Source of the DNA: Isoetes taiwanensis
Lineage: Eukaryota > Streptophyta > Lycopodiopsida > Isoetales > Isoetaceae
Direction of reading: 5' to 3'
Assembly (NCBI GenBank): GCA_021234155.1
Contig: JAJEKV010000819.1
Coordinates: 1 to 64,000, forward strand
Length of the DNA: 64,000 nt
The notes under the pieces are model-generated. The model ran no database searches. It was given only the letters and a program-made list of their open reading frames with translations, and was not told the origin of the DNA. Numbering within the stretch: the first letter of the stretch is position 1; every line of letters begins with the position of its first letter. The translations under genes and the position numbers were made by a program. Below are positions 12,286 to 22,924 of this stretch, one piece after another.

Positions 12286-12453
12286 ATGAAAAGTTATCAG
12301 GTTTACAAATTAGCCAGCTTCATTTTCGAACTAGCCTTGCAGAATGAAGGAGGAGTTCTACAACTCATCAACAAATGGACGGAGAGCATGCCAGAGTCGG
12401 GCGGCGTACAAAGAGAAGAAACTGCTTCCCGCCTTGCCGCATTAGGGTTTTAA
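12286..12453 (+). other. Small open frame (55 codons), unrecognised
   Basis: It begins ATGAAAAGTTATCAG and ends ...TTAGGGTTTTAA. The frame is open back to 12,241. The product has a hydrophobic early part (ASFIFELAL) followed by a polar tail. I recognise no family. The terminal ATTAGGGTTTTAA resembles sequence common in plant 5' leaders, so the open frame may be accidental. Confidence 0.15.
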
Positions 12454-13093
12454 CGCAAACTACATCCACCCTAATTTGAAATATATCATGTTTTTTTAGC
12501 ATTTCCATATTTCACGAAACCAAATAAAAGCATACCCGAGATTATCTATAACTTTAATATTTTCTATGGGTGGAGGGTGTGATTACAAGTCATAATGTGT
12601 GCCCAATAAAAAATCGTACATTTCTAACTTATTAAGATTTGTGAAGTTTTTCTTTTTCCTAAGGTGGAGCGGCAGATAAGAGCCCCCCTGCGGCCTAGGC
12701 ATATGGAAGTCAGGGAGCTCCATTCTAATTTGGTTCTGTGCAGGTGTCAGCATGGCCATGTGGATGAGATGGGGATCAGCCAGTTTGATTTCGTTGGTTC
12801 TGCAGCGGAGACCTGAGATTTTTTGGTAGACAACGCCTTAGCAACATTACAAAGGTTTAGAAGCCAGCATTAAGATACTCAGCGCCAATTGGACAGGGTC
12901 ACCCAACTTCAAAGAAAATCCCTGCAATAACGTGACAGAATAATGCACCGAAATCATGTGGGCCTCAATTAGTTTACCAGCCCAGGGTTCAAAATCGGTA
13001 GATTAATGGTGGTCTTGGGTGAGATCGATGCAGGGAAGTCAAATTCATATAGCTTTGGTTCTTTAATTTGTTTTTTTCATCATCTCTTTTCAG
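12454..13093. other. AT-rich intergenic stretch, nothing recognised
   Basis: No repeat, RNA or coding signal beyond short frames. A pyrimidine tract and CAG acceptor end it at 13,091-13,093. Confidence 0.5.
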
Positions 13094-13200
13094 ACATTCA
13101 AGCATCACGAAACCAGGAGCTTTGGCCTTCTGTGTTGGCTTCTGCCCCTGCTGCCCAATTGCTTGAAGGAATTGCTGGAGCTATTCTTTCTATAGATTCT
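13094..13200 (+). other. Exon-like block of unknown gene (weak RNase III-like motif)
   Basis: A pyrimidine-rich tract and CAG precede it and GTAGTA follows it, so it is shaped like an internal exon. The frame reads DIQASRNQELWPSVLA, then AAQLLEGIAGAILSIDS. The phrase LLEGIAGAILSID recalls the second RNase III signature of Dicer-like proteins (D-x-x-E-x-x-x-GA). The first Asp is Gln here, and no neighbouring Dicer domain is visible. A second in-frame block ends at the GTAAG at 13,347. It could be a gene fragment or chance. Confidence 0.25.
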
Positions 13201-13346
13201 GTAGTAATCAATCTCCATTTCTTGCTGTTTGGCATTGAATCTGACCGTATCCGGGCTCTGTGCTGCACGTATCATGTCAGGAATTAAGCTGGATTATGAA
13301 GCTTCAGATAAGATAGTCGAAGATGTCCTCTTCGTGGCTATTCCAG

Positions 13347-13397
13347 GTAAGCCCTGAGCATTGGATTGGAACTGGGGTTCGATTCCCCAGGCTTATG
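13347..13397 (+). tRNA. tRNA-like remnant lacking the anticodon arm
   Basis: GTAAGCC at 13,347-13,353 can pair as a 7-bp acceptor stem with GGCTTAT at 13,390-13,396. A perfect 5-bp T-stem (TGGGG/CCCCA) with loop TTCGATT sits at 13,373-13,389 and contains the box B sequence GGTTCGATTCC. Only 19 nt separate the acceptor strand and the T-arm, so the D and anticodon arms are largely missing. It could be a tRNA pseudogene or the head of a SINE. It cannot be a working tRNA. Confidence 0.4.
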
Positions 13398-14414
13398 TCA
13401 TGTTGGAATCTTGTTGCTATGTTTGAGTGGTGCAGTATTGGATTGTATTAATATGACACTGTACTGTACAAATACTAGAATATTGTCTTAACCCATGGTG
13501 TTTGGTCAAGGAGCGCCCCTTTAAAAGCGGGTCAGTTTGACCCCAAAAAGACCTCACATGGTCGAACTGGACGTATGCAGAGGGAATATCCTATGAATTA
13601 TGCCATGATCCGAGGGCCCATAAACAATAATACACGGTTTAGCTATAATACAAGTCATACACTAATGAAAAGCACACAGCGGAGCACAAGGATTCTTGAT
13701 GAATAAGATAAAACTTGGAAATATGACAACCTGACCTATTAATGCACAGGAGTGAAATGAGGGTTATGGAGATTTAAAATCTAGTTGTATGTTATTAAGA
13801 CATGCCCTCCACCTTCGTGCACCCCATTTTGCAGTTGAAAAAAGAAAGGCAGCAGCAAAGGAATTTTTTGATATTTTGCCAATATATATGTTTTTTCTGA
13901 AGAAGGAATGATTTGTGTTAAGGAATGATCATGTTATAACACCTGGATTGTGCTCTATTCAAAAGGAAAAGATAAACAAGTGTGCCCTACTCACATGCTG
14001 AGACAGACAGCATACCTGTGATATTTCTTCCTCCTATGCTGTCAATCCGAAGTGAAACTCGAATATAATAAACCACTAAACTAGTTTGCTTGCTTAAGAC
14101 GATTCAAAATCCCCACCAACTGTCAAGTCTTCAAAAGTGCATCTCTGATACGATGGACCCACCGATTTATAGTAACGCCTTTTTCTTACAACCCGGTAGC
14201 AAAGATTGGATGTTGAAAGTGGTGGCAATTGTGGCGATGTAGACGTTCTAGGGCACGTTTCTGACGGATGTGATGAGAGGCGTGCAAAATAATTTGGGGA
14301 GTGGTTCCCATCTAACTATAAACTTCCACGATTTGAGTTTGGTATTTGGGGAGTGCTTTCAGCAGTGGTCTGGGATATGATTTCAGTGGTGTATAGTATT
14401 AGAAAGCATATATT
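13398..14414. other. Intergenic, nothing recognised
   Basis: AT-rich unique-looking sequence on both strands. I see no long frame, repeat or RNA fold I can support. Confidence 0.5.
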
Positions 14415-14801
14415 TTGGGCAATTTGAGCAGCTTGATTGCATTTAGTTGTCATGGAAGGAAAGTGCTTCAAGTTTTTAGTGCGCATGCAATGTCTGAATG
14501 TGGAAATTCGAAGTCGTCACGTGAAGGGGCTGCATTTGAAGACACTGTGCTGTTGCATGCCGTTGGAATCGGGAAGGGGGAGTTCTGTGCACCAGCGCCA
14601 AACAAGTCTTCCGGAATGGTGCAGTCATATGGAAAACTCCTGAATGTCTGCCATTTGGTTTTGGGTTTGCTGTCGATTGAGCTGCAGGGGCTTGGGATTC
14701 AAGCCTTGTTTAGTCTGGTTTTATTTGCTTGGCAGATGAACATGATTGTTCGTTTCTTTTGGCAGATGAACATGATATTGGTTTTCATTTGGCAGATCTG
14801 A
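14415..14801 (+). other. Open frame of 128 codons, unrecognised
   Basis: The longest frame for several kb, but without any family motif I know. The C-terminal third is hydrophobic. It contains a short tandem duplication, TTGGCAGATGAACATGAT, repeated near 14,730 and 14,760 (product phrase WQMNMI twice). Low-complexity growth at its 3' end and no detectable splice context make it doubtful as a gene. Confidence 0.15.
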
Positions 14802-15564
14802 TGCTGCATGCCAGGCCATCTTCCGTCCTTTCCCGCATCTTCCGACCATGCAATAGTAATCCGGCAGCATGTTGTTCAGGAATCAGAGCTGCCATAGTTG
14901 ATTAGAAACTCTTGAACAGTTGAGCGGCAGTTCATTGGGGCGGCTACCATTGGGTTTTTATTTGGGCGAATTTAATCAATGGTGAAATTAAATGTCTCCA
15001 TGAAGAGAATCGACCTTAGGAAGTGGCGAAGCATTTTTTTTGAAAAAAGATGTGAGCCATTGATTTGGTATGATACTGGGGAGATGCTCGAAATCAATGG
15101 TTCATATTGAATGTTAAAAACAAATCCCATAAACCCTTGAAATAGAGATTAGATTAAACGGTATCATTGTAATCAACATTAGTTAGTAGTTCGTTTAAAT
15201 TTAATCAACATTAGTTAATGGTTATTTTTTGTCCATGTAATTTCTCTTCTCACCTTGCCATTAGGCAACCGAAACGATTAGGGTGAGAGAATTTCATCTG
15301 ATTTCGGCTTTAGGTTATTTCTTATAATATGATGGCAAGATGTCGTGTGTGCCTTGAAATGTCGTGTGAAATTCCTTGCCGTAGGTCATTTCAACAGAAA
15401 ATGTTCCCTCGCAGGATATCACCTAGGGTTTGGGCACTGGCTCGTTTGCCCTAACGGGCTGCCTTAAAATGTCATGTGAAATTCCTCCCTTGGACATTTC
15501 GTTAGGAGTAATGTTCGCTGGCTGGCCATTACGGGGGGTAAGGCCCTAGTGAGCCTCATACCAT
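14802..15564. other. Intergenic with a short diverged duplication
   Basis: Near 15,350 and 15,465 there are two copies of AATGTC(G/A)TGTGAAATTCC, each followed by related sequence (GTCATTTC... and GACATTTC...). No gene is seen. Confidence 0.45.
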
Positions 15565-16070
15565 TCCCAAAGATAATATCAATGTGTGCCTCAAGCCACA
15601 ACCTAAGAATAGTAAACGCTAAGTTCCAGATCCATCCTAAGCACTTTGATGCAAATTCACCCATGACAACCTTGTGGGATCTGGAACAAGGGACCTACAC
15701 TATTGTATCTAACCACATGGCAAGATCAGAACCCTAAACTCAATAATGTTATGAGGACGTCGTTTCCAAGGTCAAATCAACGGTAGGCTCAAGCTGCAAC
15801 TTGGCCCCAGTTCCAAATCCATCCTAAAATGGTTGGATTCCAATTCACCCAACACTTTGTTTCTAGACCACATGAATATGTCAAGTTGTGACATATTGTG
15901 CCCTGTGGGATCTGAAACAAGGGGCCTACACCATTGTAGCTAGCTACATGGCAACATCCTAGTCCTTAAACTCAATAATATTACTATTGCACCATTCCCA
16001 AAGTTAGAACAATGGTTGGTTGAAGACACAACCTAGGAATAGTGAAACACTTAAGCTCCAATTCACCACC
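15565..16070. repeat. Diverged tandem repeat, about 200-240 bp unit
   Basis: Phrases recur in the same order: CCATTCCCAAAG or GTTTCCAAGG, then AGTTCCA-ATCCATCCTAA, AATTCACCCA, TGTGGGATCTG-AACAAGG and AACTCAATAAT. Two nearly full copies and a partial third are present. All copies are substituted and indel-bearing, so the repeat is old. No coding content. Confidence 0.6.
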
Positions 16071-16914
16071 TACCATTATGAAGACCTACGCTTATCCCTA
16101 TTCCATGCAAGGGCACTCTTCCTCTTAATTTTATAAGAGCCTATCCCATGCATTCCTATTCTTTTCTATCTTCTTTTAAATATTATTAGTTTAAACATTA
16201 CTAATACTCTTTCCACGAACAATACACAGGACCTTGATGTTATGTTTCTCGTTGTTTATCCTGCACTATTAGAGGATAGCCAATAGTGGGATAGTGGGAA
16301 TACCACCATCACTATGAACTAAGGCCCTCTATTTAATAGGCACCAGAGCACAAGGCAATAGCATAGGTTCAAATTTGGCCAGAACGAGTCACTGCAGGAA
16401 TATGTTTGCTTAGTCACTATGCCAGTATCAACTCCCTTCCCCAAATGCAAGGGAGCTAAGAAAGAGAAATGTTCGCGGCTGCCAAGGCCGCTGCGATAAA
16501 TTTCTTGTATCAATAAGGATTCTCGTTCTGGTACAAATGAAAATCTCTATTGTACTGCTTGTAAGAATACTGCCATTTATGTCTACATGAAAGAGATTAG
16601 AATTATTGGAACAATGTTACTGTGCAAAGTTTATGTGATGGTTTTCATCAAATATTTCATTATTCAATTTGGCTACATTTAAGAGCAAAGCATAGCATCC
16701 ACATGTGAAGGCACTATTCAAGGTCAGAAAAACTTTTACATTAATTGTGTCCTCTACTTTCGTTTATAAATTGAAATTGTATATTGCAATATGAGATCTG
16801 CTATTAGATGGTTTTACATGAAGAAGGTGTAACCCTGATTGTAGATAATGTTTCCTATAATCTGGTTGTGATACACATCCACATGAAACCATTTATAGTA
16901 ACTGTCATCTTACA
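16071..16914. other. Intergenic; carries one copy of a dispersed repeat
   Basis: No gene. Around 16,462-16,515 is a segment with GAAATGTTCGCGG and CCAAGGCC, then ATAAATTTCTTGTAT. It recurs, diverged, at 28,869-28,918. Confidence 0.45.
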
Positions 16915-16980
16915 TTAGAAATCAAAATTGTATATTGGACTCAAAGTCTTAGAAATCAAAATTGTATATTGGACTCAAAG
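16915..16980. repeat. 34-bp tandem duplication
   Basis: A 32-bp segment beginning TTAGAAATCAAAATTG occurs identically at 16,915-16,946 and 16,949-16,980. Confidence 0.9.
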
Positions 16981-17423
16981 ATTTAGTATTTGAAGCTGGG
17001 GGCAAAACTGTTCAGAGTGACTTGAATATCAAATATCTTCTCTCCATTAGAAAATTCGAGCATATTAGGTAATCAAACAACAAGTGCCAAATCCCGAAGA
17101 TAAGCATTTCCATACATGCAGATGGTCCTGTTTGCTGATCTTTGTAAAACGCATGTCAATATGGAATTAAAACTCCTATATTATGGTTCCCTTTATTGTT
17201 TCCATATGTTCTTTATCTGTTTATCTTTATTCTAATACTGGCAAATCACCATATTCTTACAGTTGTTTATTTTTTGGCACTTATGTACTTACATAAACAA
17301 CCTCTATAGTGTATATTTCTTGGCACTTACATACTTACATAAACAGGCTAACTGGCCCATAAAGCTTACCTATGTTTGCTTTAGTTAGGGCCCGAAGGGC
17401 CCAAAAATTTTCTTAATATAACA

Positions 17424-17870
17424 ATCAACACACAATTACCATTAACATTATTAATACAAACCATTGCATTTAACACATTTAAATTAAAATCCCCCTCAAA
17501 CCCCCTTTGGTTTGGGTGCATATTCATACGGGGGGTTACTCCGGGCAACGAGAGCTGTCGGATGGGCATATTTGCCCTTTATTCCAAGATCTGGACCGTA
17601 CATAGCGATCCTCGTTTGTGGGGTATGCATATACAAGTTTTTGTATACTGTATATTAAGGTTTGCAAAATACTATAAGGTTTGAGAGAATGTACTTAATG
17701 GCGTTAATTTTGTACATGTATTGTAAATATATTCTTGGGGCTCTCGCTGCCCTACATAACACCCCGTGTGAATATGCACCCAAACCAAAGGGGGTTAGAG
17801 GGATTTTAATTTAAATGTGTTAAATGCAATGGTTTGTATTAATAATGTTAATGGTAGTTGTGTGTTGCTT
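17424..17870. repeat. Inverted repeat, arms about 110 bp, spacer about 225 bp
   Basis: The left arm (17,426-17,537) and right arm (17,758-17,869) are reverse complements with only a few mismatches. For example the left arm has AACATTATTAATACAAACCA and the right arm has its exact complement. Outer arm ends are near CAACACACA and inner ends near CACGGGG. No transposase or obvious terminal duplication is seen. A transcript would fold into a long near-perfect hairpin. Confidence 0.88.
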
Positions 17871-18555
17871 TATTCCCAATTCTTCTAATAGCCTTCTTGT
17901 CCATATTATTTCCTTTGCTGCTAGAGTAGTGGCTGCATATTCTGACTCAACAGTTGATAATGCTATGGAAGATTGCTTCTTGCTTCTCTAGCATATTTAT
18001 ACGTATTTATACCATACAATTAACGTATCACAAAGTATGCTACGCAGGTCAATACTATATGGTTTAATGACCTCATGCATTCTAAATCAAAATTCCTTCT
18101 ATGCAAAATTATCAAATTCCTAGTGTACTACACATCTACCCGTTTTCAATCATGTCCCCAAGCCTGCCTTACCGCTAGTTTCCTTTTTTTTTTTTTGGGG
18201 GGGGGAACTCTATAGGCCCATCAAATAGTAATTTTGCATCAAGACATACCTCTGAGATTCTATATCTATTCAAAGCATATGAATGCGTTATAAGAAGGGG
18301 AATAGAATATATATAATAAAGTTGAAGCTAGAATAACTAGAATAATTCTCCCGATTTGCTAGAGAACTACTCTTAGAATCTAGTCAAATATAACATGTTA
18401 AATATAGAGTGAAATAAAAATAGATTGACAAGCTACATATGATTTGATAATAATTATTTCCATGTCATTTATCATAAAAGATAACTTTTTTTTCTTCTTA
18501 ATATTACAAGATAAAACATACAGAAATTGGCTTTTGGGCATCTTGTACGCATAAC
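17871..18555. other. Intergenic, AT-rich
   Basis: It contains a T12 run joined to a G9 run near 18,185-18,206. Nothing else is supported. Confidence 0.45.
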
Positions 18556-18707
18556 TCAAACTACTGCCAACCCCAAGGTTTTGCCTTCATTGGGCAAAAC
18601 CAACTGATTATATACCTTCACATCTTTTAGAGAACCTGTAAAAAAAGATGTTTTATCTCGTGCATCATCACCCATGAACACTGGTATATTTCCATCTAGG
18701 TTCCTGT
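18556..18707 (-). pseudogene. Inverted fragment of the metzincin-LamG gene (end of second LamG)
   Basis: The reverse complement of 18,601-18,706 matches 28,095-28,200, inside exon 3 of the metalloprotease gene, at about 102 of 106 positions without gaps. The frame is preserved (NLDGNIPVFMG, then TGSLKDVKVYNQL). After the last matched base the two sequences differ. This copy runs through a GGTTTTGCC hairpin into 16 further codons and a TGA at 18,556-18,558. Only the terminal piece of LamG is present, so it cannot be a functional gene. It is a recent duplication by identity. Confidence 0.85.
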
Positions 18708-19833
18708 AACGAACCTAGTGACCTTGGGGGTATGGTTTTAGCAAACTTATTTTTATCTAAACATTGTGTAACATTAAGGGGTCCTATTTTAGCATTTCAA
18801 ATTTGGTGAGCACCATAAAAGCGGGGCTACCAAAATCATAATCTGTGTTGCGAATATCAGAAATCCCAAATAGCCAGATTAGGGGAAGCCATGCAAGATC
18901 CGGCACCCCAGCATGCCGAATAGGCATATGGCGAGATGCCACATTTGTGTTATGGCAGGGTTGTTTTCCTCCATGCTTGACAGTTGCACTATTATCAGTT
19001 CTGATTTTCTTCCTCTTCATGGGATTCAATGCCAGCTTGGCACATTGTTCTAAGTTGTAACAAAACTTTTATTCAACATACATGTTCTTGCAATTTCAAT
19101 GTATGCCCACTGTCTGTTTATGGGCTTTATTTGTGTTCAACATTGTTCTTGTCTTATATGACTAAGCTGCACAACTTTGTTCATTAGTAATTTCTGTGTA
19201 GATCTTGTGTTATGTGTTTGACTGCATCATTGACTTCGAACCATGGCCTCAAAATCATAGGCGGACATGGAATATGGGGTTTGACTCCATCTTCTTCTTG
19301 GGCCGACGACCAGGGTTGCAAGATAGGGAATATTCTGTGGTATATTCCATGATTCAATGGCCAGGGTGAAACGCGTTATGAGGGTGAAACGAGTATGAGT
19401 ATGAGTATTGTGCCAGATAATATATTTTAAGAAGGAATAATTTTAAGTTGGGGTCTGCAGTTCTTGGAGCAGTCTTCAGCGTATGTTTGAAGTGCGTGCC
19501 CTTAAACTTCTAACACGTGTTTTGAGTGCTTCTATTAATGCATGCTTGAAATTTCATTTGCCATGCAACTTCCAATTTCTGAGGGAATAAATTTATTTGT
19601 AGTTTGCAGTTTTTTGGAGCAACATTCAATGTATGTTTGAGGGCCGGTACTATCATAATCAGACATACGTGTGGTGTCAGGCTCTCACACATTTCCAAGA
19701 GGAGATTGTAACATAATATATATCTCACACTTGACTGATGCAAATCTGTCAGAGCCAGCTGGACACAAGATTTAAGGCCGTTGAAACCTCAAAAATCTCA
19801 AGATGCTTAGGTTTTTGCCTGATGGGCTTTTAG
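18708..19833. other. Intergenic; short frames only
   Basis: An 81-codon minus-strand frame at 18,784-19,029 contains a plausible peptide (VASRHMPIRHAGVPDL) but no motif I can name. Nothing else is supported. Confidence 0.4.
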
Positions 19834-19942
19834 ATTGTATAAGGGTAATGCAATTGCGGCTGGATTCCCAGTTTGGCAACGACAGGCGTTAGCCGAGAGC
19901 TGCAAACTGGGAATCCAGGACCAATTGCATTACCCTTACAAT
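19834..19942 (+). ncRNA. MicroRNA-precursor-like hairpin
   Basis: Arms of 42 and 40 nt (19,834-19,875 and 19,903-19,942) pair almost perfectly around a 27-nt loop. The interruptions are a TA bulge near 19,840 and a 3-nt mismatch (CGG opposite GAC). The 14-nt segment CTGGATTCCCAGTT and its partner AACTGGGAATCCAG pair exactly. Size, arm pairing and loop size match plant MIRNA precursors. The arms resemble no conserved miRNA I know. A young inverted-duplication MIRNA or a small foldback transposon are both possible. Either strand could be transcribed. Confidence 0.5.
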
Positions 19943-20499
19943 ATGACAGTTGGAGAGCGCAAGATCCGGCTGCATCGATTTTGCTCGATTTCTTACATGT
20001 ACAGCCAGTGATGAAGAATGAAGGATTCAAATACCATTCCTTGAAATCGGTAGAGATGACATGGGCAGAGGAAAACACACCATCAAAAATTCCAGCGACC
20101 CAACTGTTATATTGTTGCTAGTTTTTTTATTTGTTAGATCTATTCTAATATTGCTATGAGGTTACAAGTTAGATACCGGTTCATTGAGGTTTCTCTCATT
20201 GTTAAGCGAGAATTTGATTTAAATCTATGTCATTAGTGACACATCGTTCTTTTTTTTTTTGTAAAATTTATTGACAAGGTTCAATTAGACACGTGTGCTT
20301 CCTCTATATTTAGAAGCTTTACATCTTTATGGAGGCGCAAAACATTTGCATTTGGAAAAATACAAGACTAGTAACACAATTAACACAAAAATAAACTGTT
20401 AACAAGCATAGTTTATAACCACATCAAATAATCTTAGCATCTTTGCAAAATTTAACATGGTTCTCGAGCTACTAAGAAACATTTGATAGAATACAAAGT
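19943..20499. other. Intergenic, AT-rich
   Basis: No supported gene. A T11 run lies near 20,251. Confidence 0.4.
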
Positions 20500-21262
20500 T
20501 GCGGACAACTAGCATCCAAAATTACGATACTAAAAAATGTATATAGAAAGACCATTCCATAAATTAATGATAATTTCTAGAGACCATCGTAAAATCTAAA
20601 ATTCATATAATTAAATATAGTAAGAAGTAACATTGATTTTGTAAATTCAATATATGTCGATAACTAGCATCCAAAAGCATCAGAAACTGTGATATTAAAA
20701 ATGTATATAAAAACATCATTCCATAAACTAATGATGATTTCTAAAGGCCAACGTAAAATATAGAATTCATATAATAAATATAGTATAAAGTAGCAATGGT
20801 TTTGCAAAATCCATATATGCATGAAACCCATCTTGTAAATTGTTGATGATTTCAAAAACTATTGTACAATTGTAGAATTCATATAATTAAACATGATATG
20901 AACTAGCAATGATTTTGCCAAATCAGTGTGCACTTAAAAACAATCTTACAAACTAATCATGATTTATAGAAACTAGTGTAAAATTTCGAATTAGTACAAA
21001 AAATATGATATTAACCACTATTGCTTCTGCAAAATCAATATATGTATAAAACACATCTCCTAAACTATTGATGATTTTAAAAAACTATAGTATGATTGTA
21101 GAATTTATGTAATTAAACATGATATGAACTAGCAATGATTCCGCTAAATCAATGTACACACTAAAAACAATCTCATCAATTAATAATGATTTGTAGAAAC
21201 TAGTGTGAACTTTCGAGTTAGTACAAAAAACATGATATATGAACTACTATTGGTTTTGCATA
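20500..21262. repeat. AT-rich tandem repeat, about 115-bp unit, roughly six diverged copies
   Basis: A GCAATGATTTTGCAAAATCA-like phrase recurs near 20,630, 20,794, 20,908, 21,022, 21,131 and 21,248. Between copies, ATGATTT-TAGA-ACTA-TGT and AATTCATATAATTAAA-CATGATATGAAC elements keep the same order. Copies are substituted, not exact. One interval is longer (164 bp). Confidence 0.7.
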
Positions 21263-21581
21263 ACCAGGAAGAACACATGGTTTTTTTCTACATTGTGGAT
21301 TCTTGTATAAAATAATCACATACATACTGGTTTTCGTGGTAATTATTTATACAAGTTCATTTTTGGGGGCCTTGTGTTTAAAGCTACATGCTTGGAGAGG
21401 ATCCACTATAGATGGTTATGCTAAAATTATACTCTAAAAAGAAGGTATTCACAGAATTGATAGAAGCTAACAAACCTTGTAATTAAGTTTATTCAATAGA
21501 ATTCATAATCAGAAACACAGCGGCCCGAAAACACTCTGGCCGACAGAAGCCTTCAACCCGGATTAGCAGATAGGACAACAA
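21263..21581. other. Short non-coding stretch upstream of the LINE remnant
   Basis: No recognised signal. It may include eroded LINE sequence upstream of the open frame. Confidence 0.4.
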
Positions 21582-21863
21582 ATGTACAGAGACAGCCGAC
21601 TAGGGAAGGCAAGAAGGGACACCTTAGCAAGATTTAGGATGGGGAACCACGATCTAAGAATCGAGAAGGACAAATGGAGGAAAGTGGAAAGGGAAAATCG
21701 GGTTTGTAGAATATGTGACAAAGGGAGAGTAGAGGACGAGAATCACATGCTCAACGATTGTACGGCATATGAAGATATCAGAAGCAAGTACATGCTTATA
21801 AAGTGGGAACAACCAGCACATATCCTAATGGCAAGAGCAAGTACAACGCAATCAGGAAAATGA
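21582..21863 (+). pseudogene. C-terminal part of a LINE ORF2 protein
   Basis: The 93-codon frame has the arrangement typical of the end of many non-LTR retrotransposon polyproteins. ARFRMGNHDLRIEKDKW is followed by a zinc-knuckle-like Cys-x2-Cys (CRIC), then VEDENHMLNDC. The RT and endonuclease domains are absent upstream, where the frame closes at a TAG. This is a 5'-truncated or decayed copy. A related (ATTCT)n tail is found in the neighbouring duplicate at 23,206. Confidence 0.65.
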
Positions 21864-22118
21864 TAACCAGACACCGAGAGGTGCACAGTGAAAGAGGGCG
21901 GGTAATATGAACCATTGAAAGGGTGGGACATTAAAGCCCCCAAAGACAGAGCTAAACGCTGATGATAACGACGCACCACCGCGCGGTCATGATGCCGATT
22001 ATAAGCAGGGTGTCGGTATCAATAGAAAACAAGACAAGCCCTCCGAAAGGCTAGTCAGCATGCAGCGCTAGTAGCACCCCCTGGGGAGCTTGCCCATGCT
22101 ACGTCAGTCTGGGGGCCT
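21857..22118 (+). repeat. Duplicated 262-bp segment, copy A (LINE 3' region)
   Basis: It is identical in length to copy B at 22,925-23,186 and differs at about two positions. It overlaps the end of the LINE frame and continues through the presumed 3' UTR to CTGGGGGCCT. The downstream sequence at 22,119 matches the sequence at 23,282. Copy A therefore lacks the 95 bp (including the ATTCT tail) present in copy B. Confidence 0.92.
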
Positions 22119-22361
22119 ACTAAATACCTTACGTATTAGGGTCTGTTCCACATCTTCTGCTAGTTGAGATGAGCTGGGTTTTGGATTTCCTCGTCCGCCG
22201 CGTCCCCGACCCCGTCCGCCTCGTCCACTTCCTTGTTTTAGTAGACATGGCCGAATCATGAAGTTACCGAGCTGGAAGGTCGCTTGAATTGCTGAACAAA
22301 AAGAACTGCCAAGAAATAGCGATCGACTTGCACAAAAGTTTTGGATTTTAACTGAACCCAA
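22104..22361 (-). other. Minus-strand frame with an RG-rich stretch
   Basis: The frame contains GSGRGGRGRGRGGRG followed by NPKPSSSQLAEDVEQTL, a composition typical of RGG-type RNA-binding tails or transposon protein N-termini. It sits within the duplicated region, and copy B at 23,340-23,360 has lost most of the RG codons. It could be an exon fragment. I cannot name a family. Confidence 0.2.
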
Positions 22362-22924
22362 TAATTAAAGGTTTCAAAATATTGTTGAAAGGCAATAATA
22401 ATGACGAAGATACTGGGTTTGAAAACACACCGCATCCATTTTCTTTTTTCATTTGCATCCAATTTCTTGTAGATTGCGAGAAACCGGATCTTTCACGTGA
22501 TATTTCGTGTTGCATTGACATCCAACAAATCACGGAACATCGTATTGGGATTCATCGGGCCGAAAAATCAATGCTAAACGCGGTGATTGCCTCGTGCCGG
22601 TATCGAGGGAGCCATGAAATTCCCGAGAGAGGGAGGATAAGTGAATTGAGGAGAATTTTCGCGGGCCATGTGAAGTAATCCAATTTGTAACGCGTACTAC
22701 CACACCACTCGCTGAAAAATCCAGCCAAAATCCCACAATCATTTTTCCTAACGGTTCGTTCGCGGAGGTGGGCGTAAAGCGTACATGAAGGGCGTAAAAA
22801 AAAATGGGCGATTACACCCATCACACCAGTTAAGCAAAAAGGGGGTGCTTTAAGCGGGCAAAAACCCTGCTATAAGCATGCGTCCGGACGCATGCTTTTG
22901 ATACCCACTAGCATACTTTCACCC
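22119..22924. repeat. Rest of the duplicated block, copy A
   Basis: Segments matching copy B include ACTAAATACCTTACGTATTA at 22,119 (B: 23,282), and 22,309-22,403 (B: 23,559-23,653), which is essentially identical over about 95 bp. The part from 22,404 to 22,924 is not duplicated and holds no recognised gene. Confidence 0.7.
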
